Shown here piece by piece: positions 12,551 to 25,480 of a stretch of DNA of 64,000 bases. The stretch is from Antedon mediterranea (taxonomy: Eukaryota; Echinodermata; Crinoidea; Comatulida; Antedonidae): positions 29,410,912-29,474,911 of the forward strand of contig NC_092675.1 of assembly GCF_964355755.1 (NCBI RefSeq). Direction: 5' to 3'. The translations under genes were made by a program, and so were the position numbers. The first letter of the stretch is position 1, and every line of letters starts with the position of its first letter. The notes below the pieces were generated by a model. That model saw only the letters and a program-made list of their open reading frames with translations, had not been told where the DNA came from and searched no databases.

Positions 12551-14049
12551 GTTTCTACTGTGATATGATATGCATGAGGAAACTAGTAGTAGTGCTTTAT
12601 ATAATGTAGTTTATGCTTGTGTAGATAAATACAATCAATTCATTGCTATTTATAGTCACTCTGGAAACACATTTTGTTATTGGTATTTTTAGTGTTCATG
12701 GATAATTTTGACCACACAAAATGTATAAGGACTGTGCATATTTTTTTTACATTTATCTTGTGATATAATTTCCCGAAGGATAGTAAAATCAAACCAATAC
12801 TTGCTGTCAACTACTGAGACCATTCATTCATAGAAGCATTGATGATGAAAGTTTATATTGTCCTAAGGCATGACTCAACTTCAATAAAATTTGTTTGAAA
12901 TTTTAAAATGTTTTGATCAAATCTTTTTGATTTCAAAAAGTCAAGATGAAGTAAAACGATAATACTGTATACATTGTTTAATGAGCTATTATTTTATTTT
13001 ATTGTAGTTAATATTATCATCATGCATTCTGCATTCATGTTACAGTTTATTTCAATACTAATAATCATCCTTAATAGTTATGAAAATGAATATTTGATAT
13101 CAATATTATTTATTTTTCTCGTGGTGCAAACACCAATTTTATTCACATTCATATTATTTCATGTCATTACATAAAATCATATTATTTAACACATTTTTGT
13201 TAATTCTAAATGTCGTTAAAATTCATCAGTAACATTTTTACATTTATGAATTCCGTATTACCTCCTTTTTTCATTAATTTTCTTATATTTTTCTATACAC
13301 TTGACAATGAGCACCATTGTCATCTATCTCGTTTTAAAATATTTCACACATAAGGAATTTGTGAGTTTTTCATTTGTTTGTTTTCATTTTACAACCCGGA
13401 TCAATATTTGTTATTTTATCATCCTTCAAAAACAGTTACAGAAGTAATGTATTATTTTTCGAAAGCTACAAGTATACAATCAAATGAACAAATACAAAAA
13501 AAGCAATGGTATTATGGAAAGTAAGTCAACACGACGTCCAACGCACCATTAAATCTGGATTGGATGTATTTTGCAAATTTTTGGTGTTTCTATTTTGTCT
13601 ATTTTGTAAGTTTTGTATAAGACTTAATATGGTAATTATAAAAAGTACAAAATGATAGAACACAGCTTAAAACAGTTTTTATGAAAAGAAAAAAAATTCA
13701 AACATCTATAAAAATACAACTATATTACAAAACAACTTTAAAAATACAATTACAATGTTAAATTAATAACTCCTTTAAATCCTTGTTATTCTTGTATGAG
13801 TATGTTTCTTATTTATTGCTTAAATGCTTTTTTTGTTTTCATTATATTTGTTTATTGTATGTAAATCAAATGAAAACCAACCAACCAAATTTCAGTTGTA
13901 CCTACAGTAGTTGTAAACATGACAATAATATTTTATAATAAAATTCTCTATAGCGCCCTCTATTTTTGTATATTTAAATTTTGGCACAGTAGTAAATTGT
14001 TACAAAGACTACATGAACACAAAAACAGCTAAAATGGTAATCATAATTT
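12551..14049. other. Intergenic C-D
   Basis: About 1.5 kb of AT-rich sequence without a supportable gene. The plus-strand reading frame at 12,974-13,174 is hydrophobic and AT-driven with no family resemblance. Polypyrimidine and ACCAACCAACC stretches near 13.9 kb may be a retroposon tail. Confidence 0.45.
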
Positions 14050-17000
14050 TTAACAATTAGGTAACCATTTTTCCTTGATAAACATTTCTAATTTGAGTAT
14101 TTCTAACTCTTTTAAATTAAGTTCTGTCTTCATTATGTTCTGGTCAAGATTCATAAGCAAGTTTCCATCAATCCCAATTTCCTGAAAATCTTGCACATGT
14201 TTGTCTAACTTTAGAAGTTTTAGGCAGTCTTGGACCTGATTACATGTCATGTCAGAGAGATTGTCTGGAAGATCCTCATTAGTTCTGATTCTGTGTTCTT
14301 CTTGAAGCATGATTTCTTTTGCTACAGTGGCTTTTGATTCCTTGTTCCTTGGAGGAGGTTGATGAGACTGACATTGCTTAGTTCTTTGAACATTGCCATT
14401 AACATAAAATGGATCAGGTTTGTTAATTTTCTCAAGATATAGAAATTTATTTGTTGATGTCACGTTCCTTGGAGAAAGCTGAGGAGACTGGCATTGCTTT
14501 GTCTGTTTAACATTTACATTAACATATGGATCATATTTCTTACTTTCCTCAACATATAAACATTTCGATTTCTCAATTTTTAAAAGTAACATTGGAGACT
14601 TAGGTGTTATTTCAACGTTTATACGATATGTCATATCATCATCATGTTTCTTACTTTTTTCATGTACTTTTGTTGTCTTATTTCTTGGAGGTAGCTTTGG
14701 AGAATCATTTGGCTTTTTATGACAATGTACAATTTTAGACATGTATATGTATTCTTCTTCTTTCTTTTCTTGTATGTCTTTAGGTTTGTTTACATGTTCT
14801 GTTTCATCAGATTGAACGGTGTTTTCTTCAGAGGGATGATTCTTAAAGTCATGTATAGATTCATAACTACCATCACTATCAATATCACTATCAATATTGA
14901 TTCCCTCTATTGGTTTAGTAAACAGCTCCTTCTGAAGATATATATTTTGTCCAATTTCAGTTGTTCTTTCTTCATAACTAGTAGAAGCTTCTATTTTGGG
15001 TTTACATTTTCTTTTGTATGATTTCTTTGATGAATTCATAGAGTAAGCATTTACCTCCTTAAATGAACTACTCCTAGCCAAATTCTGATCATCTACCTTT
15101 ATAGAGGTGTAGAATTTTGATCGGATACTTCCTTTATTCTTATCTTTTATTTTTTTAGAAGCGTTACTTTTCTCAGGTCTACATGAGCTATTTTCTTCAA
15201 ACTGGAGTAGTTTTGGCGGACCATTTATAATCATATCTGAAAATGGATTTTATGTGTAATTTCCTATATACTTAAAATAACAAGTTTTTTTTTCAACTAT
15301 TGTAGCTAACTATTACTGACCTAAAATAAACAAGGAAGTAAATATGTTAGACAGTTATGAATCAATACATAAATGATATGAAAGATCTCAACCAACTATT
15401 ACATTTCATGCAAGTTAAAGAAACAAGATTTTTAAAACTTTAAAGATATATTGTTGACCAAAAAACTTGTTTTTTTTTTTCAATTTTGTTGTTGAATATG
15501 CCATTTTAATGTCACATAATAATGGCACTTTGACCAAAAACTGGATCGAAAAAACTTGAAAAAAATTTAATTTTAAACAAAAAATACTTAAATTAAGTTT
15601 TTTTTTTTGTCTTTTTATGAGTGAAATCATTATTATTATTTTTTTTGAGGACAATACATCTTTAAATACACATTAATACATTTACCATAATATATAGACT
15701 TTAGAAAATAAGAAAGTAATTTACCAGGGTTTCCTTGATAACTATTAAATGTACTTTCATTGATGACACCGTGAACAACATCTTGGACATGTTCCTCAAA
15801 TAAAGTTAAACGATCGTCGATACCATCTCCTATCATAAGTGGAACTTGCAGACTTAAGTTACTGCACTCAGTTGGAATACACTCAATTAACTTTTCAGAA
15901 ACACCAGCTAAATTAGAAACATTTTTATCATTTCTATTTTAATGTTGATATAACTTAATTTAGTTTAAATCTAAAGTTATTAATTAGTACAACTTTTGCT
16001 TGAATCACCCTTCCTTTGATTCTAACAAAACAAGTAACAAATGTTTATAAGTTGAATTGGGAGCTTATTTTCATTGTTCTATTTAAAAAGGCAGAAGTGA
16101 CTTCAATAAAAAATGAAATATTCTCTCCATTCAATGAATACAAACATTCATATTACGGTACACACAATAACACATTTTAGATTGGTTTTCCAATGTACAT
16201 CATTGACAAAGAAAATGTATAAAACCTAAGTGTTAAGTAGAAATATAAAGTAGAAGATAATGTTACCTTCTGAAATACATGTTCCTATTATATATTTCAT
16301 CAAGCCCTTTTGTTTGATTGTCAGAACAACCTTGTCGTTCAGTAAATTCGGCAATTTTACGCATTGGAGCGAATGCAACTTTACTTGAAGTGGAAGTTCC
16401 AGATCTTCATGTAAAAACACAACTGAATCTATTTTCAAAATTTAGTGTTATTACTTTAAATAGATAGTTTAAATCAAAGAGTACAGTTTACAAGCATGTG
16501 AAATCAAACAAAAGTGCATATATCCAGGAGAAAAGCAGCCCTGTGTACATCCCCAAGGAAAAGCAGCCAGGACATTAATGATAATGGGAAAAGCAGCCGG
16601 GGTACATCTCCAGGAAAAAATCAACCTAAGGACAAGCATCCCAAGAACAAGCAACCAGGGGACATCTTCAGGAAAATCAGCCAGGGGACATCCCCGGCAA
16701 AAGCAGCCAGGGGACATCCCCGGCAAAAGCAACTCTGGGTAATTGTTTTCGGCCTTCATTGATTTTTCAAGATTACAAAAAAGGGTTTCTTATTAAATAT
16801 GATATTTAATTAGAAATCAACAAAAGTACCTTCTTGCATTTCTACAGTTATTAATCTAATTTCCGAGTTGATAGGGATACTGAACTCGTTGCCGCCTTCA
16901 TCATAAGCCAAAAATCTTAGCTGCTCTTTAATGCTATGTAAATATAATACCTATAGTAGTAAAAATGAATACATTTGTTTTAATATATAACAAATTTCAA

Positions 17001-17277
17001 ATAAATATTTTGATCACCAGCTATGATGATAAGTAAACTATCTTATTATTTTTGACCAGGATTAGTATTTAGTACAATTAAAAAAAGAAATAATGTTTGT
17101 AATTATTGTGTTTAATACCTGATCCGAACAGTAATCCTCGTAGAATCTATCCCCCAATATACTGCTTGATATTTTGACAACAATTGGAAAAGATTTCTCC
17201 TTCTTAGCCAACTCACTTGGTGTATAGTACTTGCTTGACCAGATAACATTTGGAAGCTCCTTGCTTATAATCTCCAT
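14050..17277 (-). CDS. Gene D: GAREM-like CABIT-SAM adaptor with multiple PxxPxR-like motifs
   Basis: Inferred exons 17119-17277, 16830-16950, 16267-16428, 15725-15907 and 14050-15236. They total 1812 nt in frame, about 603 residues. The CABIT core is typical of the array: VIWSSKYYTPSELAKKEKSF (exon 1), VLYLHSIKEQLRFLAYDEGG (exon 2), TIKQKGLMKYIIGTCISEG (exon 3) and ECSNLSLQVPLMIGDG (exon 4). The tail carries the spaced modules SPKLPPRN, SPQLSPRN and QPPPRN, the first a full PxxPxR class II SH3 motif. The latter two sit in a duplicated block whose copies end CQSPQLSPRN and CQSHQPPPRN. Tyrosines occur as DGSYESIHDF, EEYIYMSK and FLYLEK. SAM: DLPDNLSDMTCNQVQDCL to FIKEKWLPNC. Start Met aligns with the MEIISKEL starts of G and J. 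Confidence 0.85.
16514..16740. repeat. 26-bp GC-rich minisatellite
   Basis: Degenerate units of CAGCCAGGGGACATCCCC plus GGCAAAAG, the last two nearly perfect, in intron 2 of gene D. It creates long ORFs on both strands that are not genes. Confidence 0.75.
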
Positions 17278-18286
17278 TTGGTTGTTATATTTCTATGACC
17301 ACATTTTATGTTCTTAAAATAGGTCACAAGCGTGCAGAGTAAAACTCTTAGAGTTCAACAAAACATCTCTCCCATATAATTCCATGACTAGCTGATGTCA
17401 TAAAAAAAGGTAAATGATAATGTAGGCCATTTCCTAGATATTGCTTTGCAAACCCAATTATAATAATAGCATATGTGTATCTAAATTAACACGGAACTAC
17501 TATATGCAACCTTTATCAGATATTTCAAAGTACTGTAGACACAGTTTAAATAAGCAAACTGTTTATTTTTTTTAAATTACGAGAAATACTGTAGTGTCAA
17601 ATAATTAAATAATTGTACTTCCTTATCAACATTTCGTGTTAATAATAATTTTTATTGACATACACCATTTACATCTGTGGCATCCAATCTATGAAAGATG
17701 CACCAAAACATCAAGATATTAAACAACCAATTTACAATAATGTTCAGAAACTGTAACAATAACAAATAGTCCAAAGAATCTATTTCCTCAAAGGTACAAC
17801 CCACACATCTAACCTTCAAAAATCGGTTTTTAACAGTGTATTATACCATGGTTGAAATTGGTTAACAATAACTTAAATATTAACAGTAACTTAAATTAGC
17901 AATACCAGTACAACATCAATCTGTTTGTTTATTTGGTTTCCCCACACTTAATGCAAACATTGAATACAGATTAATAATGATTTTAAATGAAAATGAGTGT
18001 GGATGGAGATCAAAAAAAGCTATATTGAAACATATTAATCTAAATTGAAATTTATTTCACTTGAATATTGGTATTTCATATTAATGTATTAATTATTATT
18101 AAATATTGTTTAAAAAACATTCAAGAGATAAAAATGTACAGTAATTTGTTTGTAATATGCTATTGTAATCAATGCTATAAGGAAATGGCACTTGGAAGTC
18201 ATCTGGGGATGTTATGACACGTAACAAGTTACTTAATGTAAAAAGGAAACTAATAAGCTTCACATCGTCTTCCTATTCAGGCTTAT
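17278..18286. other. Intergenic D-E
   Basis: About 1.0 kb of AT-rich sequence. No exon, RNA gene or clear repeat recognised. Confidence 0.5.
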
Positions 18287-21200
18287 TTAAACACGAGGTA
18301 ACCATTTATTCTGGATAAACATTTCTAATTTAAGTATTTCAAAATCTGTGAAATGAAGTTCTGACCTCATTATGTTGTGGTCAAGAGACATAAGCAATGT
18401 TCCATCAATTCTATCTTTCTGGAAAACTTTGATATGTTTGTCCAACATTAGTAATTTTAAGCATTCTTGAACCTGCTGGCATGTCATTTCAGAAAGATTT
18501 TCTGGAACATCCTCAATACATCTGATTCTGTGTTCATCTTGAGGTGCCTTCCTTGCAAGAAGTTTTGGATTAATGTCTTGCTTTGAACTTTTGATAGTTT
18601 TATCAAATTCTTGGTATTTAATCCTATCATAATCATCATATCTGTAACAACTGGCTCCACTGTCATAGTTTATTTCTGTAGTGGCATCCTTTTCAAGGTC
18701 AACAACCTCTAATGAATCGTCTTCTTTCCAAAAGGTATTTGCAATAGACTCTTTCTGTTGGTCAATTACCTCTAAATACTCATTCTCTTTCTCCACTGTT
18801 GACTCTTTCTGTTGGTCAATTACCTCCAAATACTCATTCTCTTTCTCCAATGTTGACTCTTTCTGTTGGTCAATTACCTCTAAATATTCATTCTGTTTCT
18901 CCACTGTTGACTCAGTCTGTTGATCAATTACCTCTAAATACTCATTCTCTTTCTCCACTGTTGACTCCTGTTGGTCAATTATCTCTAGATAGTCATTGTC
19001 TTCCACTGTGGACTTCTGTTGGTCAATTATCTCGAGATAGTCATGGTCTTCTTCCACTGTGGACTTCTGTTGGTCAATTATCTCAAGATAGTCATGGTCT
19101 TCTTCCACTGTGGACTTCTGTTGGTCAATTATCTCGAGATAGTCATGGTCTTCTTCCACTTTGGACTTCTGTGGGTCAATTGTCTCTAGATAGTCATTTT
19201 CTTCTTCCACTGTGGACTTTTGTTGGTCAATTGTCTCTAGATAGTCATCGTCTTTCTCTACCATTTTTGCAGTGAACTCTTTCTGTTGGTGAAGTAAATA
19301 ATTCTTTCCCATTCTTACAATGGACTTTAAATAACCGTCTTCATCATCCGACTCTTTCTCCATTATTTCAGAATAAACATCATCATCCTCAGTGGATTCC
19401 TTCTGTGGGTCAATTATCTCTGTATAATCATCTTTGTCTGTGACTTTTCCAGTGAATTTCTGCATGTAAGTTATGTTTTCATAAACGTCATCACTAGTAT
19501 CACTTAGGGGTTCATCTGTAATGTTTTCATAATTGTCATTGTTTCGATGAAGATTTCCTTTATCAACATTCAATAGCTTTTTATCAATTTTTGTAGATTC
19601 ATTTATTTCATCTACTACAGAGTAGTAGTCATCTTGACCACTACTAACGTTGGAGGTATCCTCTGTTTGATGGATGGCCTTTTTCATGTTCATTATTCGA
19701 AACCCCTTTTTCTTTGCTTTTCCTACATCTTCAATTTTAATTAGGTTTGGCAGAGCATTCGCAATAATATCTGAAAGTTAAAATAAATTGTTCTTCATTT
19801 GCATGTAAATGTGAGAAAATAAAACTCAATTTCCAAATCTTTATATAATTAACTTTATTTACCTGAGTTTCCTTGGTAACTGCTAAAAGTTTTCTCATCG
19901 ATGACACTGTGAACATATTGTTCAAATAAAATCAACCGATCATCGGTACCATCTCCTATCATAAGTGCAACCTTTAGACGTAAGCTACTGCACTTGGTTG
20001 GAATACACTCAATAAAGTTTTCAACAGCATCTGATAAAAAGAAACATAATATAATATTTTTCAAAAACTTGGAGACATTCTTTAAAGATTTTTTATTATA
20101 TTTTAACATCCTAAAAATTATATGAATTTGAAGTATATGGCAAGCATGCAAAAAAGTAAAAGAGGTCTTTATTTATAGCCTTGGTACAGAATTTAAACTA
20201 CTGTACTACAAATATATAGTCAATGACATCAATGATAGATTTTAGAAATTACAAATTGTTATTACCTTCTGAGATACATGTTCCCATTAAGTATTTCATC
20301 AAGCCCTTTTGTTTGATTGTCAAAACAGTGTTTTTTTTCTTCACCAGTATTTCTGGTAGTCTTTCGATTGGCCAGCAATTATTTTTCGCTTTAACTTTAA
20401 GAGGAAGTACCATGTCTATATGTAGATATACTGTTTCTATTTTTAGAATAATAAATCAAATTAATATGTAAAACATGTTTGATTTTGGTATCAGGTCTTA
20501 AAACTTGTAATGCAATACAGTGATATATCCACCTAGTACAAGTTGAGAACTTATAATCAATAAAATATGGTTTTTGTTGAACATCAACTAACCTTGTTTG
20601 TCTGCAGTCACAAATGCAATATCAGAGTTGATAGGGATACTGAACTCATTGCCTTCTTCATCGTAAGCCAAAAATCTCAGCTGCTCTTTGATGCTATGTA
20701 TATATAACACCTGTAGTAACAATGACGTTTTACATATCTTTTTATTGCCAGAATAATAATATAATTACATAATTAAGTTTTGACTAAAATAAAATGTATT
20801 TATGAGTCAATCCTATTATAGAATTTTTGCAGAATTTTTTTTTAAAAATCAAAATCAAATAACTTTATTTTGTCCTCAATAGGAAAATATTTTGAGTGTA
20901 TTTCATAGTAATACATACAAATATTTAAAACATTTGGTTAAAAGTATTAAAATATGTAAAAACACTATATATAAGCACTTGCTTTAAAATATAAAAAACA
21001 TCATAATAGTATACGGGTAACAAGGGAAGTCACAAATATACATCATTTTATAGTCTGATGGATTACGGTACAAATGAATTAAAATATCTTTTCGTCTGAC
21101 TATTGCACAATCTCAGCTAATCTAACAATGCTATAAATTTAGTATTTTTAGATATCAAATTATGAACGTTAATTACAAAATGTATCCCTTACTTGATCTG

Positions 21201-21351
21201 TACTATAGTCCTCATAGAATCTATCACCAAGTGTACTGTCAGCTATTTTGACAACAATGGGAAAAGATTTCTTCTTCTTAGCCAACTCACTTGGTGTATA
21301 CCACTTTCGTGACCAGGTAACATTTGTAAGTTTGTCACTTATCATCTCCAT
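18287..21351 (-). CDS. Gene E: GAREM-like CABIT-SAM adaptor with YLEI/YLEV repeat tail
   Basis: Inferred exons 21193-21351, 20593-20710, 20266-20436, 19863-20030 and 18287-19770. They total 2100 nt in frame, about 699 residues. The tail holds ten tandem repeats of 16-18 residues with consensus DYLEIIDQQKSTVEED. Each carries a tyrosine followed by Ile or Val at +3, an SH2-type context. Upstream is YENI-x12-YENI, an ITAM-like spacing. The pre-SAM proline motif seen in D, H, J and K is degenerate here (NPKLLARKAP). SAM: DVPENLSEMTCQQVQECL to FIQNKWLPRV. Exon 4 lacks a few residues relative to D (LFEQYVHSVIDEK against LFEEHVQDVVHGVINE). An in-frame ATG lies 15 bases upstream, but the chosen start matches the other copies. 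Its role as a multi-site phosphotyrosine scaffold is inferred. Confidence 0.85.
18720..19255 (-). repeat. Coding minisatellite in gene E
   Basis: Ten in-frame repeats of about 48-54 bp within the last exon of gene E, encoding the YLEI/YLEV units. Neighbouring units are close to identical and form at least two subtypes (DYLEIIDQQKSTVEED and EYLEVIDQQKESTVEKE). This indicates recent expansion by slippage or unequal exchange. The long plus-strand ORF over it is a shadow. Confidence 0.9.
20842..21115 (-). mobile_element. LINE-like 3' tail in intron 1 of gene E
   Basis: On the minus strand it ends with CAAAATAAAGTTATTTGATT followed by TTGATTTTT. This is a polyadenylation word plus short repeated tail as in CR1/L2/RTE-type retroposons. 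No coding remnant seen. Confidence 0.4.
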
Positions 21352-22507
21352 GATACTTAATGACAAAACTTAATACTTTTTATCAGGAAATAAGAATATG
21401 TTTGAATACCTATTAAAAATCTCAATTAATAGGTAAATATGTACAAGTTTTTCTTAGTACTCTATTATGTCCAATCTTTTTGTTATGGAATCAAGAAAGT
21501 ATTATGCCTATTTTTGTATCAAACAATTCGAATGAAAGAGTATGTTCATTCTGATAGATCCTGGTTTAGGTCCAGTGGCAAAGTCAAAATAATTGTAGTC
21601 AATAGATTTGTTTGTTTGTTTGTCTGTCTATTTGTTTTTTAGAAACATAATCCAAGTTCAAACTTGAACTATCTTTAAGTTCTATTCATATCAAGTAAGT
21701 CAAAGTTTGCATACTCAAGTTAATCAAAGCATTTGATACCTGGTAAACAAAGACTAACTACAATTGTAGACCAATTTTAGAGGCAGACACAATATTATGA
21801 TATCACCTTTATTGAAGCTATAAAAAGGATATTCAAAAGATTAGTTTTTTCCATTTATTTAAGCCGTTTATGCTGTTAGAAAATCATAATATTCATTAAT
21901 AATAATATTCATAAAAAAATGGTTCCATCAAAGAAACACATACCGACATATTCTAAGTTTAAAAAAACTTTGTTATCATAATGAACAATCGATAAAAATA
22001 TTGAAAAAATGTCAATGTACATTTAAAACATAATAGAAAAAATTAAATGTCATTCCTGGCCATATATGCAAGTTCTTTTTGTCCTTTACAACAACTAATC
22101 AATATATTATACAAAATGTACTATAAGATAATTTTTAGTCGCAAACGCAACTGTGCAGCTTACTGTTCTGGTCGGTCGGTAAACACATGTAATGGCCTTG
22201 TTTTACTCCAATACTGTCTCTGATAATAGTTAAAATATACATAAATTAAAGATGAAATGGTTCCACAGAACCATGTAAAGTTTTATAAAGTTGTGGAAAC
22301 CATAATAATAACCATAATAGATTCAAGATTTAAGATTATTTATTTGTCGTCCATAAACTGGAAATCTGACTTTGGCGATTAAACATTAGAAATACATTAA
22401 AACATCAAAATACCAAAAAATGGAAGTAATAAAATAGATAAAAAGTAATCTTAAAAACAAGAGTGTTGAAAATAAGTAATTACCAAAGTGAATAATCAAA
22501 TGTTATA
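21352..22507. other. Intergenic E-F
   Basis: About 1.15 kb of AT-rich sequence without a supportable gene. Contains a GTTTGTTTGTTTGTC stretch near 21,610-21,635 and, near 22,320-22,480, a retroposon-like tail on the minus strand (TAAATAATCTTAAATCTTGA). Confidence 0.45.
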
Positions 22508-25480
22508 TTATGAAACAAGGGGTAACCATTTTTTCTTAATAAACATTTCTAATTTTAACGCTTCAAACTCTGTCAATTTAAGTTTTGTCTTCATTGTGTT
22601 CCGGTCAAGATCCAGAAGTAAGTCTCCATTAATCCCAATTTTCTGAAAGTCATCAATGTGTTTGTCCAACTTTAGTAGTTTTAAGCAGTCTTGTACCTGA
22701 TTACATGACATATCAGAGAGATTATCTGGAAGATCCTCTTTAACTCTGATCCTGTGTTCTTCTGGTGTATTCCTTGGTTGAAGCATTGGAAGAATATTCT
22801 GGATGTCAGTTAGTTTTAAATATCCATCATAATCTATGTAAGTGTCCTTTGAAATGTCATTTATATCTTCATATCCATCACTTTCACTGTTTGTGTCTGC
22901 AGTCATTTTCCTTCTGCTTTTTTGTATGTCAGTTGGCTCTAAATATCCATCATCTATGCAAGTGTCATTATCATCTTCTTCATGTGTATTTCCTTCTCTT
23001 GGATCTTTTTGGATGTCAATGTCTTCATATTCACTATCGTCGCCTCCAACATTTGTAGTTGTACCAGTGAGGTCTTTCTGAATGTAAATCTTGTTCTCAT
23101 AATCTTCATCATTATAACTGTCACCCTCTTCTTCCTCATGTTGGATTACAAGCACATCTTCATAATCATCATCTTCTCTGTAATTGTCATTATTGCCTTC
23201 TTCATTTGCAGTCATTTTCCTTTTGCCTTTGTGGATGTCAGTTACCTCTAAATATCCATCATCATCTATGCAAGTGTCCTTGTTACCTTCTTCATGGGTA
23301 TTACTTTCTCTTGGATCTTTTTGGATGTCAATGTCTTCATATTCACTATCATCACCTACATCTGTAATTGTACCAGTGAGGTCTTTCTGAATGTAAATCT
23401 TATTCTCATAATCTTCATCATTATAACTGTCACCCTCTTCTTCCTCATGTTGGACTACAAGCACATCTTCATAATCATCATCCTCACCCTTGCCCTCATA
23501 TACCTCTTCATAATCATCAGTATCACCAGTTGGGTCAATGACCTCCTCATAATCTGAATTGCTATCATCATTTCCGTCTTCATCTGCCGTAAGGTTTTTT
23601 TTAAGGTAGATTTCCTTTTCATAACTATGGCCACTGTCACATAGGTTTTGACTTTTTTCACCAATGATATTAGAAGCTTTGTCTATATTACGTGTGTATT
23701 TCTTGACATTTTTTCTTTTCCCCTTTGGACGACCATCTATCTTTTCAACTTTACTACAAGCATCATCCTGTGGTTGGCTGGTGCATTTTTTGGGATTCGT
23801 TTGGATGTTCTTTTTCTTTTTATACTTAATAAATCGAAACTTTTTTTTCTTGCCTTTATTTTTTGTATCAGGTTTATTGACATGTGGTTCATTTGAGCTT
23901 TCTTCTATCTCAATTGGCTTAGTAACAATAGTATCTGAAAATTAATTAAATTGATAGATTAGAAAATGATTTGACTTATATCGTCTTGGGTTTGGAGTGT
24001 CTTAAATGAGAAACTAACTATATTAAATTTAGTTCAAATAACAAAACTCATTTGTTGTCATAACTTTTATATGGATGATTAAAAATTTAATTTACCAGGG
24101 TTTCCTTGATAACTGTTAAATGTACTTTCATCGATGACACTGTGAACAACATCTTGGACATGTTCCTCAAATAAAGTTAAACGATCATCGGTACCATCTC
24201 CTATCATAAGTGGAACTTGTAGACTTAAGTTACTGCACTCAGTTGGAATATACTCAATAGTCTTTTTTATACCAGCATCTGATTTAAAAAAACTTAGTTG
24301 TTTTCACAATGTTTAAAGACATTTGATACTGATAGAGTAGTTACAAAGTAATTAAAATATGAGAAACAAAGAGAACTGAAATTGATCTTATGAAATGGAA
24401 ATTGAAATATCCAGGACACATCCTCAGAGACAATGTTTCTAAGCTCCCCATACAGTTTTGGAAGAACTAATAATAATATTGAGTTTGAGATCAAGGGATG
24501 GTGAGAGGTAATGGAGTGATGATGTCAAAATCTGGTGAAATATAAATGCTTCAGCGAAAAATAGAGGTAAATGGAGAATATGGTCTACAATCTTTGATAC
24601 AAAGATGGCATGTCATAATATATAACTATTACCATATTTGATTCCGGCACCATTTTGTGAAAACTATAATATAAATTGGTTTCTTTTATTTTTAAGTCAC
24701 CTAAATATTGTGGGCATCATTCACTGCTGACTTGTTTGAATTGAACTAGAAACTGATTTACCTTCTGAAATGCATGTTCCCATTAAGTATTTCATCAAGT
24801 CTTTTTGTTTGATTGTAAGATTTTTTTCCTCTAACACTAAATCAGGCAATCTGGTATGTTGGTTGCTGTTAACTTTCACTTTAAGTGGAAGTTCCAAATC
24901 TTCATGTAGCAAGACACTTGACTCTGTTTTCAAAATACAAATACAAGTATCGGTTGTATTGATATTTTGGTATCAAATATTACATATGATAGTATAGTAA
25001 TTACTAATAGAAAGTTGACCAACCTTCTTGAATATCTGCAGTTTCCAAGCCAATATCAGAGTTGATTGGGATACTGAACTCATTGCCTTCTTCATCATAA
25101 GCAAAAAATCTCAACTGCTCTTTGACGCTATGTAAATATAATACCTGTAATAATAATGAAAAATGTGATAAATTTATACAATATAAAAGGTAATTATATA
25201 AAGTTTACCATGGGATTACAAATAAAAGGACTGTAACAACTACCACTTAAACTTTTATTTTGAAGTCCTGCATTACAGTAAATAATGAAGTATAATGTTG
25301 TTCATTGAAATTATGTCTTACTTGGCCTGTACTATAGTCCTCATTCAATCCATTGCCTTGTGCGCCCTCTGCGATTTTAACAATTATGGGAAAAGATTTT
25401 CTCTTCTCAGCCAACTCACTTGGTGTATAGTACTTTCTTGACCATTTAACAGTTGTAAGTTCGTCACTTATCATCTCCAT
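22508..25480 (-). CDS. Gene F: GAREM-like CABIT-SAM adaptor with acidic Tyr-rich tail
   Basis: Inferred exons 25322-25480, 25024-25144, 24762-24923, 24096-24278 and 22508-23934. They total 2052 nt in frame, about 683 residues. I translated the last exon through to its acceptor and it is open, although it has no in-frame ATG before the tail. It starts DTIVTKPIEIEESSNE, then a lysine-rich patch (KGKKKKFRF...). An acidic tail with many YEDV, YEDI, YLEV and YENKIY motifs follows, with a duplicated ~305-bp block (see repeat). SAM: DLPDNLSDMSCNQVQDCL to FIKKKWLPLVS. The pre-SAM proline motif is weakened to LPMLQPRN. Exon 1 reads TTVKWSRKYYTPSELAEKRK, with an altered AEGAQGNGLNEDY loop. Confidence 0.85.
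22855..23465 (-). repeat. ~305-bp tandem duplication in gene F coding tail
   Basis: Two near-identical blocks, each encoding QHEEEEGDSYNDEDYENKIY through ESDxx/KDPRE to a YLEV/YLEP-TDI end, lie side by side in the last exon. The duplication preserves the reading frame. Confidence 0.8.
24396..24610 (+). mobile_element. Decayed LINE reverse-transcriptase C-terminal tail
   Basis: The plus strand reads MKWKLKYPGHILRDN, then after stops and frame changes RSRDGER-WSDDVKIW and NRGKWR. The order 'LGH-x-LR ... G-R-xxRWxDD ... RxxW' is typical of the end of non-LTR retrotransposon ORF2. It lies in intron 3 of gene F and is broken by stops. The assignment is by motif memory only. Confidence 0.5.

Noticed and set aside
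12974-13174. Small hydrophobic plus-strand protein
   Set aside because: AT-driven composition, no family resemblance, no splice or promoter context.
16469-16762. Gly/Pro/Cys-rich ORFs in the gene D intron
   Set aside because: Produced by the 26-bp GC-rich minisatellite.
18681-19275. Long plus-strand ORFs over gene E
   Set aside because: They are the antisense of the YLEI coding repeats. The minus-strand frame has the splice sites and the SAM domain.
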